From Pseudoxanthomonas suwonensis 11-1 (GTDB lineage Bacteria; Pseudomonadota; Gammaproteobacteria; Xanthomonadales; Xanthomonadaceae), in the NCBI RefSeq assembly GCF_000185965.1, contig NC_014924.1:1364001-1428000 (forward strand): a DNA stretch of 64,000 nucleotides. Reading direction: 5' to 3'. A program made the translations under genes and the position numbers. How positions within the stretch are numbered: the first letter of the stretch is position 1; every line of letters begins with the position of its first letter. Under the pieces are notes generated by a model, which was not told where the DNA came from, made no database searches, and was given only the letters and a program-made list of their open reading frames with translations. Below, piece by piece: positions 26,730 to 35,378 of the stretch.

Positions 26730-27364
26730 GCCTCGGCTCCCAGCGCCAGCATGCGGGTACGCACCGGCGGCGCGGCGTAGGCGCCGTGGGTGGTGAGCAG
26801 GGTGGCGCCGCCGTCGCGCAGGTGCGCCGAGACCATGCGGTTGACCAGGTTGATGCCTTCCAGGTCGAGGTTGGCGTAGGGCTCGTCCAGCAGCCACAGC
26901 GGCGCCGGCGACAGCCACATGCGGGCCAGGGTAACGCGCTTCTTCTGTCCGGCCGAGAGCTGGCGGGCAGGGGCGTCCTCGTAGCCGGCCATGCCGGTGA
27001 TCTCCAGCGCGGCCTCGATCCGCTGGCCCTCGCGGCGGCCGTGCAGGCCGCACAGGAAGTCGAGGTTCTCCAGCACCGTCAGCTCGCCCTTGAGCGCCGG
27101 CAGGTGGCCCAGGTAGGCCACGGCGCGGGCGCGCAGGTCGGCGGCGGCGGGCTTGCCCTGGACCAGGACCTGGCCCGAGTCGGCGCGCAACAGCCCGGCC
27201 AGCACCCGCAGCAGGGTGGTCTTGCCCGATCCGTTACTGCCCTGGACCAGCAGCGCCTCGCCGGCATCGACCGCGAAATCGAGCGGGCCGAACACCGGCT
27301 CCTCGTTGCGGGCGAACGCCAGGCCATGGGCGGCCAGCAGGGGGGCGTGGGCGGTGTCGGTCAT
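26726..27364 (-). CDS. ccmA: Heme exporter ATPase CcmA
   Basis: The 212-residue ABC ATPase has the Walker A loop [13 protein letters not shown] (about residues 41-53), the signature [13 protein letters not shown], the Walker [13 protein letters not shown], and a switch histidine in TTHG. It opens with [17 protein letters not shown]. It is the first gene of the minus-strand ccm cluster, which runs in order A-B-C-D-E-F-G-H-I. Extension to 27673 passes through intergenic repeats and is rejected. Confidence 0.95.
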   Translation of the reverse strand: MTDTAHAPLLAAHGLAFARNEEPVFGPLDFAVDAGEALLVQGSNGSGKTTLLRVLAGLLRADSGQVLVQGKPAAADLRARAVAYLGHLPALKGELTVLENLDFLCGLHGRREGQRIEAALEITGMAGYEDAPARQLSAGQKKRVTLARMWLSPAPLWLLDEPYANLDLEGINLVNRMVSAHLRDGGATLLTTHGAYAAPPVRTRMLALGAEA

Positions 27365-27453
27365 CGGCGCGCATTGTAGCCGCGGGCGCCGCGGCGGCAG
27401 TTGCCCGGGCGCATTGCGCGGGGTGGGTGATGCGGGTAGGGGGGCGGCGCTTC

Positions 27454-27475
27454 TAGCCCCTCTCCCGGAGGGGCG
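27454..27475. repeat. Partial copy of a CCCCTCTCC hairpin repeat
   Basis: AGCCCCTCTCCCGGAGGGGC is an incomplete copy of the strong hairpin found at 27608-27633. Both lie in the 271-nt gene-free stretch between ccmA and the DUF3293 gene. Such pairs are common intergenic features in xanthomonads. Confidence 0.55.
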
Positions 27476-27607
27476 ACCTGTCTGCGTGACTGGCGCGCAC
27501 GTGGTCGAACGACCGCCTCCCATGGACGTGGCCTGGGCCAAGGGATGGGGGTCGGGGGGTGCTGGCCAAGGGTTAGTACGAACCACGCCAGGTGCCAACC
27601 CTTTCCC

Positions 27608-27633
27608 AGCCCCTCTCCCGGAGGAGAGGGGCT
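27608..27633. repeat. Strong hairpin repeat after the DUF3293 gene
   Basis: AGCCCCTCTCC pairs perfectly with GGAGAGGGGCT (11 bp) around CGGA. It lies 2 nt beyond the stop codon of the minus-strand DUF3293 gene. No T-run follows on that strand, so it may act as a mRNA-protecting or REP-like hairpin rather than a classical terminator. Confidence 0.7.
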
Positions 27634-27635
27634 GC

Positions 27636-28133
27636 TCACGACTTCGCGGCAATCCACTCCACCGGGCCGCCAAGGTCGGCCACTCCGTCCGGCGGCGTCA
27701 GATACATGCGCAGCCCAACCGGCTCCCCCGCACGCCAGTGCAGCACCGCCGCCTGGCCGAAGCGGCGTGCGAGGGCGTCCGCCCCGGTGGCAGGAAGGTT
27801 CGCGACCAGCCAGCCGGGCTCGGGCCAGTTGCCGTCGGCATCGCTGGCGAGGGTGGGCAGACGGCGCAGGCCCAGCCCGTCCAGCTCCGACTGGAGGGCG
27901 GCATCGGCATGCCGGCTTTCGGCCCGGGTGCAGACCTGCGAGCCTGGATTCCAGGCCGTGATCACGGTCCAGCACTCGCCAGGCAGGACTTCGGCAAGTC
28001 CCGCGGGCGCCATCTGGCCCGGCCGCAGCAGGAAGGTGCCGTCCGGGCCCCGCACTTCGTAGCGGGCCGCCAGATAGGCCGCCAGCAGCCTTCGGGTCGC
28101 GTCCACCGTCGCTGGAATGTGCTTATGCGCCAT
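27636..28133 (-). CDS. DUF3293 domain protein
   Basis: The 165-residue soluble protein matches DUF3293: [15 protein letters not shown], then [62 protein letters not shown]. The function is unknown. The start at 28133 uses the ATG that opens [10 protein letters not shown]. It is divergent from the aminotransferase gene, with 66 nt between them that must hold both promoters. A perfect hairpin follows its stop. Confidence 0.75.
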   Translation of the reverse strand: MAHKHIPATVDATRRLLAAYLAARYEVRGPDGTFLLRPGQMAPAGLAEVLPGECWTVITAWNPGSQVCTRAESRHADAALQSELDGLGLRRLPTLASDADGNWPEPGWLVANLPATGADALARRFGQAAVLHWRAGEPVGLRMYLTPPDGVADLGGPVEWIAAKS

Positions 28134-28199
28134 GTCCCATCATCCCCACGGGCGTCATTGCGTACACTCGCCCCCTCCCTCGCACGACCCGACGCCGAG

Positions 28200-29357
28200 A
28201 TGCCGCTGCAGATCCCGCCGACCAAGCTGCCCCGGGTGGGCACCACCATCTTCACCGTGATGTCGCAGATGGCGGCAGAGCACGGTGCGGTCAACCTGGG
28301 CCAGGGTTTCCCCGATTTCCCGGTGCCGCAGCGACTGGTGGACGAGCTCGACCGCGCCATGCGCGAGGGCCACAACCAGTACGCGCCGATGACTGGTGCA
28401 CCGGTGCTGCGCCAGGCGATCGCGTCCAAGGCGCTGCGCTGCTACGGCGCCACGGTCGACCCGGACAGCGAGATCACCGTCACCAGCGGTGCCACCGAGG
28501 CGATCTTCAACGCCATCCATGCGGTGGTGCGCCCGGGCGAGGAAGTGATCGTGCTCGACCCGGCCTACGACTGCTACGAGCCGGCGATCGAGCTGGCCGG
28601 CGCGCGTGCGGTGCACGTGCCGCTGGATCCGGCCACCTTCGCCGTGGACTGGGACCGGGTGCGTGCCGCGGTCACTCCGCGCACGCGCCTGCTGATGATC
28701 AACAGCCCGCACAACCCGTCCGGCGCGATGTTCAGCGCCGACGACATGCGCGAGCTGGCCGCGCTGCTGGACGGCACCGGCATCCTGCTGCTGTCCGACG
28801 AGGTCTACGAGCACATCGTGTTCGACGGCCGCCGGCACGAGTCGGTGCTGCGCTGGCCGCAGCTGCGCGAGCGCGCCTTCGTGGTCTCCAGCTTCGGCAA
28901 GACCTACCACTGCACCGGCTGGAAGGTGGGCTACGCCATCGCCCCGCCGGCGCTGAGCGCGGAGTTCCGCAAGGTCCACCAGTACAACGTGTTCTGCACC
29001 TTCGCCCCGGCCCAGCACGCGTTCGCGGCGATGATCCGCGACGAGCCGGAGCACGACGAAGAGCTGGGCGCGTTCTACCAGGCCAAGCGCGACCGCTTCC
29101 GGGAGCAGCTGCTGGGCACCCGGCTCAAGCCGCTGCCGGTGCCGGGCGGCTACTTCCAGCTGGTGGACTACTCGGAGGTCAGCGACCTGCCGGACCACGA
29201 GTTCGTGAAGTGGCTGACCATCGAGAAGGGCGTGGCCGCGATCCCGCTGTCCCCGTTCTACGAGAACCCGCCGGCCGCCCAGCGCCTGGCCCGCCTGTGC
29301 TTCGCCAAGAACGAGGCCACGCTGGATGCGGCAATTGAGCGCCTTATGGCGCTGTGA
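28200..29357 (+). CDS. Methionine aminotransferase (class I PLP)
   Basis: The 385-residue aminotransferase has the PLP lysine K234 in SSFGKTYHCTGWKVGY and the family segments NLGQGFPDFPVP, YAPMTGAPVLRQAI and NSPHNPSGAMFS. It resembles YbdL/MtnE-type enzymes, which transaminate 2-oxo-4-methylthiobutyrate to methionine at the end of methionine salvage, often using glutamine. The omega-amidase gene next to it supports this. ATG 28200 begins at the family start. Heptamer repeats overlap its stop codon. Confidence 0.88.
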   Translation: MPLQIPPTKLPRVGTTIFTVMSQMAAEHGAVNLGQGFPDFPVPQRLVDELDRAMREGHNQYAPMTGAPVLRQAIASKALRCYGATVDPDSEITVTSGATEAIFNAIHAVVRPGEEVIVLDPAYDCYEPAIELAGARAVHVPLDPATFAVDWDRVRAAVTPRTRLLMINSPHNPSGAMFSADDMRELAALLDGTGILLLSDEVYEHIVFDGRRHESVLRWPQLRERAFVVSSFGKTYHCTGWKVGYAIAPPALSAEFRKVHQYNVFCTFAPAQHAFAAMIRDEPEHDEELGAFYQAKRDRFREQLLGTRLKPLPVPGGYFQLVDYSEVSDLPDHEFVKWLTIEKGVAAIPLSPFYENPPAAQRLARLCFAKNEATLDAAIERLMAL

Positions 29358-29469
29358 TTCGGGATTGGTGATTCGTGATTCGAAAGAGCAGAAGCACGTG
29401 ATCGCCATTCGGGTCCGACCCACGCCAGAAAGCACCCCTTTCGCCAATCACCAATCGCCAATTACGAAT
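29355..29469. repeat. Inverted heptamer repeat arrays
   Basis: Four copies of TGATTSG-like heptamers (29355-29382) start within the stop codon of the aminotransferase gene. About 60 nt later, four copies in reverse orientation (CACCAAT/CGCCAAT type, 29442-29469) end just before the omega-amidase gene. The two arrays could fold into a long stem spanning the gap. Confidence 0.75.
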
Positions 29470-29480
29470 CACGACACGCC

Positions 29481-30290
29481 ATGCAAGATCTCCGCATAAG
29501 CCTCGTCCAGGGCGACACCCGCTGGCATGACCCGGAGGCCAACCGCGAGTACTACGGCGCGCTGGTCGCGCCGCTGGCCGGACATGCCGACCTGGTCGTG
29601 CTGCCGGAAACCTTCACCAGCGGGTTCTCCAACGACGCCATCGACCGCGCCGAAGGCATGGACGGGCCTACCGTGGCCTGGATCCGCGAGCAGGCTCGCG
29701 CGCTGGACGCGGCGGTGACCGGTAGCGTGCAGCTGCGCACGGAGCACGGCGTCTTCAACCGCCTGCTGTGGGCCACGCCCGATGGCGGGCTGGCGCATTA
29801 CGACAAGCGCCACCTGTTCCGCTATGCCGGCGAGCACAAGCGCTATGCGCCGGGCCGCGACCGGCTGACGGTGGAGTGGAAGGGCTGGCGCATCAATCCG
29901 CAGGTCTGCTACGACCTGCGCTTCCCGGTGTTCTGCCGCAACCGCCATGGCGTCGAGCGTCCGGGCGGGCTGGATTTCGACCTGCAGGTGTTCGTGGCCA
30001 ACTGGCCGGCGCCACGCGCGCATGCGTGGAAGACCCTGGCGCGGGCGCGTGCGATCGAGAACCTCTGCTACGTGGCCGCGGTGAACCGCGTCGGTCGCGA
30101 TGGCAACGGCCTGGACTACGACGGTGACAGCGCGCTGATCGACTTCCTCGGCCAGGCCCAGGTCGAGGCGCATGGCAGCGAGCAGGTGCTGACGACGACG
30201 CTTTCGGCAGCGGCGCTGGCCGCACACCGCGAACGTTTCCCGGCGATGCTGGACGCCGATCCGTTCGAGCTGCGCGATCCTGCTCCCTGA
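29481..30290 (+). CDS. Omega-amidase (nitrilase family)
   Basis: The 269-residue enzyme has the nitrilase triad E43 (VLPETFTSGF), K109 (AHYDKRHLF) and C143 (PQVCYDLRFP). The closely matching YafV group hydrolyses 2-oxoglutaramate and 2-oxosuccinamate. Paired with a glutamine-using methionine aminotransferase, it pulls transamination forward by removing 2-oxoglutaramate. The ATG at 29481 is at the family start. The gap to the previous gene holds the inverted heptamer arrays. Confidence 0.9.
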   Translation: MQDLRISLVQGDTRWHDPEANREYYGALVAPLAGHADLVVLPETFTSGFSNDAIDRAEGMDGPTVAWIREQARALDAAVTGSVQLRTEHGVFNRLLWATPDGGLAHYDKRHLFRYAGEHKRYAPGRDRLTVEWKGWRINPQVCYDLRFPVFCRNRHGVERPGGLDFDLQVFVANWPAPRAHAWKTLARARAIENLCYVAAVNRVGRDGNGLDYDGDSALIDFLGQAQVEAHGSEQVLTTTLSAAALAAHRERFPAMLDADPFELRDPAP

Positions 30291-30379
30291 ACGGATTGCC
30301 GACGGACGGTCGTGGAATGCACGGCAGCGCCACCGGGGCCTGCTATATGCTCCGGCGCAACATCCTGCTGGAGGCTGCC

Positions 30380-30832
30380 ATGACCCGACGTCCGCGTTCC
30401 ATCCCGCGTGTCCTGTCCACGAGCCTGGTGCTGCTGGGCCTTGCCGCCGTCGGCCTGCCCGAGGCGCGCGCGGGCGAGGTGGACTGCAAGCTGCGCTTCA
30501 ACCTGGAAGGCTGGTCGGTGTTCTACAAGACCGCTTCCGGCACCGGCACCATCACCTGCGACAACGGCTCCAGCCGCGCGGTGAAGATCACCGCCAAGGG
30601 CGGCGGCCTGACGGTCGGCAAGTCCAAGATCGAGAACGGCGTGGGCGAGTTCTCCGGCGTCAACAGCATCGCCGAGACGCTGGGCACCTATGTCACCGCC
30701 GAGGCCCACGCCGGTGCGGTGAAGTCGAGCAAGGCCCAGGTCATGACCAAGGGCGAGGTCTCGCTGGCACTGGCCGGCACCGGCAAGGGCTGGGACCTGG
30801 GCGTGGCGTTCGGGAAATTCGTGATTGAGTAA
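30380..30832 (+). CDS. Secreted conserved protein
   Basis: The 150-residue product has a Sec signal peptide (to about residue 30, ARA|GEVDC). Its mature domain is glycine/serine-rich beta structure: CKLRFNLEGWSVFYKTASGTGTITCDNGSSRAVKI, then GGGLTVGKSKIENGVGEFSGV and AEAHAGAVKSSKAQVMTKGEVSLALAGTGKGWDLG. Similar proteins occur across proteobacteria without known function. The likely disulfide is between the two cysteines of the first strands. ATG 30380 has a GGAGG site. The heptamer array overlaps its last codons, encoding the final FVIE. Confidence 0.7.
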   Translation: MTRRPRSIPRVLSTSLVLLGLAAVGLPEARAGEVDCKLRFNLEGWSVFYKTASGTGTITCDNGSSRAVKITAKGGGLTVGKSKIENGVGEFSGVNSIAETLGTYVTAEAHAGAVKSSKAQVMTKGEVSLALAGTGKGWDLGVAFGKFVIE

Positions 30833-30908
30833 TTCGTGATTCGTGATTGGTGATTCGTGATTGGTGATTCGTGATTGGTGATTCGTGATTCGTGATTCGC
30901 GAGTCGCG
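30817..30908. repeat. Heptamer tandem array
   Basis: About 13 consecutive heptamers of ATTCGTG/ATTGGTG type begin inside the 3' end of the secreted-protein gene and continue past its stop. The unit is the same as that of the arrays at 29.4 kb. A one-base insertion occurs at 30831. Repeats of this kind may be dispersed palindromic elements of the lineage. Confidence 0.8.
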
Positions 30909-30924
30909 TGATCCGGATCTGGCG

Positions 30925-30966
30925 AAGGGGCTGGTTGCCTGTCTGGGCACCGGCCCTTTGTTTTTT
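30925..30966 (+). terminator. Terminator after the secreted-protein gene
   Basis: AAGGGGCTGGT (30925-30935) pairs with ACCGGCCCTTT (30949-30959), allowing two G-T pairs, around a 13-nt loop; TTTGTTTTTT follows. It is a good intrinsic terminator on the plus strand. The rest of the gene-free stretch to 31205 shows nothing further. Confidence 0.75.
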
Positions 30967-31205
30967 GGGCGGGCTTGATCGAGACCATGCCCTGCATGTG
31001 GCGCGGAGCTTGGACGTGAGGTCGGGCCGTTCCACGCGCTGACGCGTAGAGGGGGCTGGTTCCCGCGGGCAGGCATTCGTCAGCTGAAAATGCGCCGGGA
31101 CGACGTGGAGGAATGCGCTGCCGCCTGATGGTGGGGTGCCCTGGCTCGCCCGGCGCTGGCGGGCAAACGCACGGGTCGCGCATCAGCGGCCTTTTCCAGG
31201 CTCCG

Positions 31206-31235
31206 GAAACAAACCTGCCCGCGTTGGCGGGCAGG
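31206..31235 (-). terminator. Terminator of the rluB operon
   Basis: On the minus strand CCTGCCCGC pairs perfectly with GCGGGCAGG around CAAC (31214-31235) and is followed by TTTGTTT. It lies 40 nt beyond the rluB stop codon. A second palindrome, GCGACTCC/GGAGTCGC, lies between it and the stop. Confidence 0.8.
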
Positions 31236-31274
31236 TCGGGCGACTCCGTGGAGTCGCGATTGCTTCGGCGGGGC

Positions 31275-32804
31275 TCAGCCCTGGCGCGGGCCGCGGCCAC
31301 CGCCGCCGGGACGGCCACCACCGCCCGGACGGCCGCCGCCACCGGGGCGACCGCCACCACCCGGACGGCCAGCGCCGCCGGGACGACCGCCAGCGCGGTT
31401 GCCCGCCGGACGGTTGCCGGTGTTGCCGCGCGGACCGCGGTCCGCACCCGGGGTGGCGTGGTCGGACGGGAAGTGCACCGCGTTGCCCGGATGGCCATAC
31501 GGACGTGCCGCCTTGCGTGCGCCCTGTCCGGCGCCGGCACCACTGGGGCGACCGCCGCCACCGGGGCGTGGGCCGCCGGGCTTGCTGCCCGGACGCGGCT
31601 TGCCACCGGGGCCGGCGTTGCGATGGCCGCTCGGACCGGTGCTGACGCCTTCCGGCACGTACCAGGTGCGGAACGCGGCCGGATTGCCATCCGGCAGCGG
31701 CTTGAGGCCGCCCTTCTGCGCGCGCTGCTTGAACGGCTTCTGCGACTGCTTGGCCGCCATCTCGCCGCTGACGGTCAGGCCGCCGTGCGGCTTCTTGCCG
31801 CCACGGCCGCCGCGACGGTCCTCGCGCACGTGGTCGAAGCGGCGCAGCTCGCGGCCTTCGTCGGCGGTGTTGTGGCCGTTGACATAGGCCTGGCCGCCCT
31901 GGCCGACGCGCACCGCGGTCTTGGTCGCGCGACGCTGGCCGATCACCGGCTGCAGGGTCAGGGTGGAGGCGGCGCTGTCCTCGAGCTTGAGCTCCTTGCG
32001 CAGCGCCTCGACCTGCTCCTGCGGCAGCTCCTGCGACTGCCCACGCAGCAGCTCGCGCGGGAGGCTGACCTTGCCGTAGCGCACGCGCTTGAGGCGGCTG
32101 ACCTGGCAACCCTGCGATTCCCACAGGCGACGCACTTCGCGGTTGCGGCCTTCCTTGACCACGACCTTGAACCAGTCGTGGGAGTCGGTGCCGCCGATGC
32201 GCTCGATCTGGTCGAACTTCGCCGGGCCGTCCTCCAGCGCCACGCCGCGGGCGAGGCGGTCGACGATGTTGTCCGGCACGCTCTCCTGGCCTTCCGGGGC
32301 GCGCACGCGCACCACGTACTCGCGCTCGACCTCGTACGACGGATGCATCATCGCGTTGGCGATCTCGCCGTCGGTGGTCAGCAGCAGCAGGCCGGTGGTG
32401 TTGATGTCGAGGCGGCCGATCGCGATCCAGCGCGCACCCTTCAGGCGCGGCAGCGATTCGAAGATGGTCGGGCGGCCCTCGGGATCCTCGCGGGTGGTGA
32501 CCTCGCCCTCGGGCTTGTTGTAGACGAGCACGCGCGCCGGCTCGGTCAGGGCCGAGGCGACGAAGGCCTTGCCGTCGAGCTCGACGCGGTCGCCCGAGCG
32601 GATGCTCTGGCCGACCTGGGCGACCTCGCCGTTGACCTTCACCAGGCCGTCGGCGATGCGCTGCTCGAGCGCGCGGCGGGAGCCGAGTCCGGCCTGGGCG
32701 AGCACCTTGTGCAGGCGCTCCTCGATCCTGGCGGCCGGGGCGGCGTCTTCGCTGCGCTTGAGCGAGAGCTTGCCGAGGGTCTTGCGTGGGGTTGAATCAG
32801 TCAT
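31275..32804 (-). CDS. rluB: 23S rRNA pseudouridine synthase RluB with a Gly/Pro/Arg tail
   Basis: The 509-residue enzyme pseudouridylates 23S rRNA. It has an S4 RNA-binding domain (residues 28-75) and the RsuA-family catalytic segment GRLDINTTGLLLLT (catalytic D133). YGKVSLPRELLRGQ ends the core near residue 290. The last ~140 residues are a disordered tail of proline, glycine and arginine, ending in five GGGGRP-type repeats. Family cores are about 250-300 residues, so the tail is an unusual extension. ATG 32804 has a GGAG site and overlaps the scpB end by 8 nt. Confidence 0.9.
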   Translation of the reverse strand: MTDSTPRKTLGKLSLKRSEDAAPAARIEERLHKVLAQAGLGSRRALEQRIADGLVKVNGEVAQVGQSIRSGDRVELDGKAFVASALTEPARVLVYNKPEGEVTTREDPEGRPTIFESLPRLKGARWIAIGRLDINTTGLLLLTTDGEIANAMMHPSYEVEREYVVRVRAPEGQESVPDNIVDRLARGVALEDGPAKFDQIERIGGTDSHDWFKVVVKEGRNREVRRLWESQGCQVSRLKRVRYGKVSLPRELLRGQSQELPQEQVEALRKELKLEDSAASTLTLQPVIGQRRATKTAVRVGQGGQAYVNGHNTADEGRELRRFDHVREDRRGGRGGKKPHGGLTVSGEMAAKQSQKPFKQRAQKGGLKPLPDGNPAAFRTWYVPEGVSTGPSGHRNAGPGGKPRPGSKPGGPRPGGGGRPSGAGAGQGARKAARPYGHPGNAVHFPSDHATPGADRGPRGNTGNRPAGNRAGGRPGGAGRPGGGGRPGGGGRPGGGGRPGGGGRGPRQG

Positions 32805-33621
32805 GGGTATTGCTCCGGCCATCGGTATCGTCCGCGGCCTGGGTTGCGGGCCCTTCGGCCGGATCGGCCTCGGGGGAGTCAGGGGTGTCTTCGTTGGCGG
32901 CGTCGTTGGACCCGCTGGCCGTATCGGCCGGGGCGGGTTCATCCGCGTCGCTGTCGGAATCGTGGGGACCAGCGTCGCCGTCGTTGGCGGCGGCCGCCTC
33001 GTCCTGCGGCTGGGCGTCGCCGGATGCGTTGGCGGCGATGCCGGCGGCGGCCGGGGCGGCGTCCGGGTCCAGCGGCAGCTGGGGCTCCAGCTCGCCGATG
33101 TCCTTCAGTTCGGACAATGGCGGCAGTTCGTCCAGGCGCTTGAGGCCGAAGTAGTCCAGGAACTGCTTCGTGGTGCCGTACAGCGCCGGGCGGCCCGGGA
33201 CGTCGCGGTGGCCGACCACGCGGATCCACTCGCGCTCTTCCAGGGCCTGGATGATGTTGCTGCTGACCGCCACGCCGCGGACCTGCTCGATCTCGCCGCG
33301 GGTGATCGGCTGGCGGTAGGCGATCAGGGCCAGGGTCTCGAGGGTGGCGCGGGTGTAACGGGTCTTGCGCTCGGTCCACAGCCGCGCGACCCATGGGTGG
33401 ACCTCGGCCTTGACCTGGTAGCGGAAGCCGGAGGCGACCTCGACCAGTTCCACGCCGCGGTCGGCGCAGGCTTCGCGCAGCTGTTCCAGCGCGGTCTCCA
33501 CGCTGCCCGGCGGAACCGGTTCGTCCTCGGGGAACAATCCGCGCAGCTGCGCCAGCGGCAGCGGCTGGTTGGCCGCCAGCAGGGCAGCCTCGACGATGCG
33601 GGTGATCAGCGCCTGGTCCAT
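32797..33621 (-). CDS. scpB: Segregation and condensation protein B
   Basis: The 274-residue protein is the winged-helix partner of the kleisin ScpA in the SMC condensin. The core shows [56 protein letters not shown], and [18 protein letters not shown]. From about residue 190 it has a long acidic, alanine-rich tail with no fold. The core is standard; the tail is longer than in most homologues. It starts 37 nt after scpA. Confidence 0.94.
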   Translation of the reverse strand: MDQALITRIVEAALLAANQPLPLAQLRGLFPEDEPVPPGSVETALEQLREACADRGVELVEVASGFRYQVKAEVHPWVARLWTERKTRYTRATLETLALIAYRQPITRGEIEQVRGVAVSSNIIQALEEREWIRVVGHRDVPGRPALYGTTKQFLDYFGLKRLDELPPLSELKDIGELEPQLPLDPDAAPAAAGIAANASGDAQPQDEAAAANDGDAGPHDSDSDADEPAPADTASGSNDAANEDTPDSPEADPAEGPATQAADDTDGRSNTHD

Positions 33622-33658
33622 GGATCTCGCAGGGTCGTTTGCAAAGGGTGGGGCGGGC

Positions 33659-34576
33659 CTACGCTTCCGCCGGGGCGGAAGGGGCTTCGTCGCCCTCGTC
33701 GAACTCGCTGTGGAATTCGAGCGGGGCATTGGTGTTGCCGATCGCCAGCGACTTGACGTAGATCGGCGCCAGCGGAGCGTCCTGGACGATGTCCAGCAGC
33801 TGCTCCTTGGCCAGTTCCAGCAGCGAGAGGAAGGTCACCAGCACGCCGAGGCGGCCTTCCTCGGCGGTGAACAGCGACTCGAAGCGGTGGAAGCGGCCGT
33901 CGTCCAGCCGCTGCAGCACTTCGCCCATCCGTTGGCGGACGCTCAGGGCCTCGCGGCGGATCGCGTGGCCGCTGAACAGTTCGGCCCGGCGCAGCACGTC
34001 GTTGAGCGCCATCAGCATCTCGCGCAGGTCCACCGGCGGCGGCAGGCGCACGGCCTGGCGGTCCGGCACGTGGGCCTGCACCGGCAGGGTGTCGCGCTCC
34101 ATGCGCGGCAGCGCGTCGATGTCCTCGGCGGCCTGCTTGAAGCGCTCGTACTCCTGCAGGCGGCGCACCAGCTCGGCGCGCGGGTCGGCCTCGTCGCCGT
34201 CCTCGCTGACCGGCCGCGGCAGCAGCATCCGCGACTTCACCTCGGCCAGGATCGCGGCCATGACCAGGTACTCGGCGGCCAGCTCGAACCGCAGGTCCTG
34301 CATCACGTTTATGTAGTCCACGTACTGCCGGGTGATCTCGGCGACGGGGATGTCCAGGATGTCCAGGTTCTGGCGGCGGATCAGGTACAGCAGCAGGTCA
34401 AGCGGGCCCTCGAACGCGTCGAGGATGACTTCCAGCGCATCCGGCGGGATGTAGAGGTCCTGCGGGATCTGCAGCAGCGGCTGGCCATGCACCACCGCCA
34501 GCGGCATTTCCTGCTGCTGCGGGGCGGACGGCTGCTGCGTTTGCAGGTTCGCGTCTTGCGCGGGTTCGGAACTCAT
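33659..34576 (-). CDS. scpA: Segregation and condensation protein A
   Basis: The 305-residue kleisin bridges SMC heads with ScpB. After a short glutamine-rich N-terminus, [35 protein letters not shown] is the diagnostic N-terminal motif. [21 protein letters not shown] follows, and a C-terminal winged helix ([27 protein letters not shown]) binds SMC. It is the first gene of a scpA-scpB-rluB operon. The smc gene is not in the window. Confidence 0.95.
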   Translation of the reverse strand: MSSEPAQDANLQTQQPSAPQQQEMPLAVVHGQPLLQIPQDLYIPPDALEVILDAFEGPLDLLLYLIRRQNLDILDIPVAEITRQYVDYINVMQDLRFELAAEYLVMAAILAEVKSRMLLPRPVSEDGDEADPRAELVRRLQEYERFKQAAEDIDALPRMERDTLPVQAHVPDRQAVRLPPPVDLREMLMALNDVLRRAELFSGHAIRREALSVRQRMGEVLQRLDDGRFHRFESLFTAEEGRLGVLVTFLSLLELAKEQLLDIVQDAPLAPIYVKSLAIGNTNAPLEFHSEFDEGDEAPSAPAEA

Positions 34577-34978
34577 CTGCTCGGAAAGCCATGCCCGGAT
34601 AGGGGCGCACGCATCGCTCGAAGGGCCGGGAGCGCGGTGCCACCTGCGGATGACGGCCGTCGCCGGGATACGGGACGGGCGCCAGTAAGCACATCAATAC
34701 AGGCCCAGGTCGCGCCAGGTGGCGTCCGGGTGCCGGGGAGGTCGTCTGCGTGGCGGTACGCGGTCAGCGGGTCGGTCGTCGGTCGGACATCGGGCGGGAG
34801 CCCGGGCCCGGATTCCCCTGTGGGCCTGCCAGGCCTTGCAGATTGGAGCCGACGGGCCGCTGATGCACGGCCGCATGTGGTGCCAAGGGTAAGCGCTGGC
34901 TGGCGGCCTGTCCAGCATCGACTGCCGGCGCGGACAGCTGGCGGATACAATCGCCCCACGCACGCCGGGGAGCCAGCC
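34577..34978. other. Gene-free gap before the YciI gene
   Basis: About 400 nt separate divergent scpA and the YciI-like gene. Frames on the minus strand give only arginine/proline-rich sequence without family similarity. I see no tRNA, strong hairpin or repeat here. It must hold promoters for both flanking genes. Confidence 0.5.
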
Positions 34979-35278
34979 ATGTGGTACGTGATCGAGGGAC
35001 ATGACGCCGAGGGCGCGCTGCCGCGCCGGCGCGAGGCGCGCCCGGCACACCTGGCCCGGCTGCAGGCCCTGCGCGACGCGGGGCGGCTGCTGGTCGCCGG
35101 TCCCTGTCCGGCGATCGATGCCGAGGATCCCGGTCCGGCCGGTTTCAGCGGCAGCGTGGTGATCGCCCGGTTCGACTCGCTGGCCGAGGCGCGTGCCTGG
35201 GCCGATGCGGATCCCTACGTCGCCGCAGGCGTATATATGCTTACCGACGTGCGCCCGTTCCTGCCCGTGCTGCGCTAG
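34979..35278 (+). CDS. YciI-like protein
   Basis: The 99-residue protein matches the YCII-related fold: [45 protein letters not shown], then [31 protein letters not shown]. The conserved H (RPAHLARL) and D (DADPY) are present. Members are small dimeric proteins of uncertain enzymatic function. ATG 34979 has a GGGGAG site. The LacI gene follows 100 nt downstream, beyond an operator. Confidence 0.85.
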   Translation: MWYVIEGHDAEGALPRRREARPAHLARLQALRDAGRLLVAGPCPAIDAEDPGPAGFSGSVVIARFDSLAEARAWADADPYVAAGVYMLTDVRPFLPVLR

Positions 35279-35326
35279 CCCGGCACAGGCATCCGCCGTT
35301 TGTGCGGGGCAGCTTGGCGGGTCGGC

Positions 35327-35340
35327 TGGAAACGTTTACA
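35327..35340. promoter_or_regulatory. LacI-family operator
   Basis: TGGAAACGTTTACA matches the LacI-family consensus TGNAANCGNTTNCA at every fixed position, with the central CG expected for this family. It lies 38 nt upstream of the regulator gene and implies autoregulation, probably shared with the downstream sugar genes if they are read through. No second copy was found before the later genes of the locus. Confidence 0.75.
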
Positions 35341-35378
35341 TTCCGGCCGCGGCCCATGGTGGGCCAGGAGACGGATGG

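Noticed and set aside
27365-27635. A transposable element between ccmA and the DUF3293 gene
   Set aside because: Only short hairpins are present; no transposase frame or terminal repeats were found.
31281-31400. The GGCCACC-type repeats at the end of rluB as a CRISPR-like array
   Set aside because: They are short in-frame codon repeats encoding GGGGRP, with no spacers.
30116-31690. A 524-codon minus-strand frame covering repeats and the terminators
   Set aside because: It passes through the heptamer array and two terminators and has low-complexity sequence.
34573-34980. A 135-codon minus-strand frame in the gap upstream of scpA
   Set aside because: Proline/arginine-rich with no similarity or ribosome site; its neighbours' promoters must lie there.
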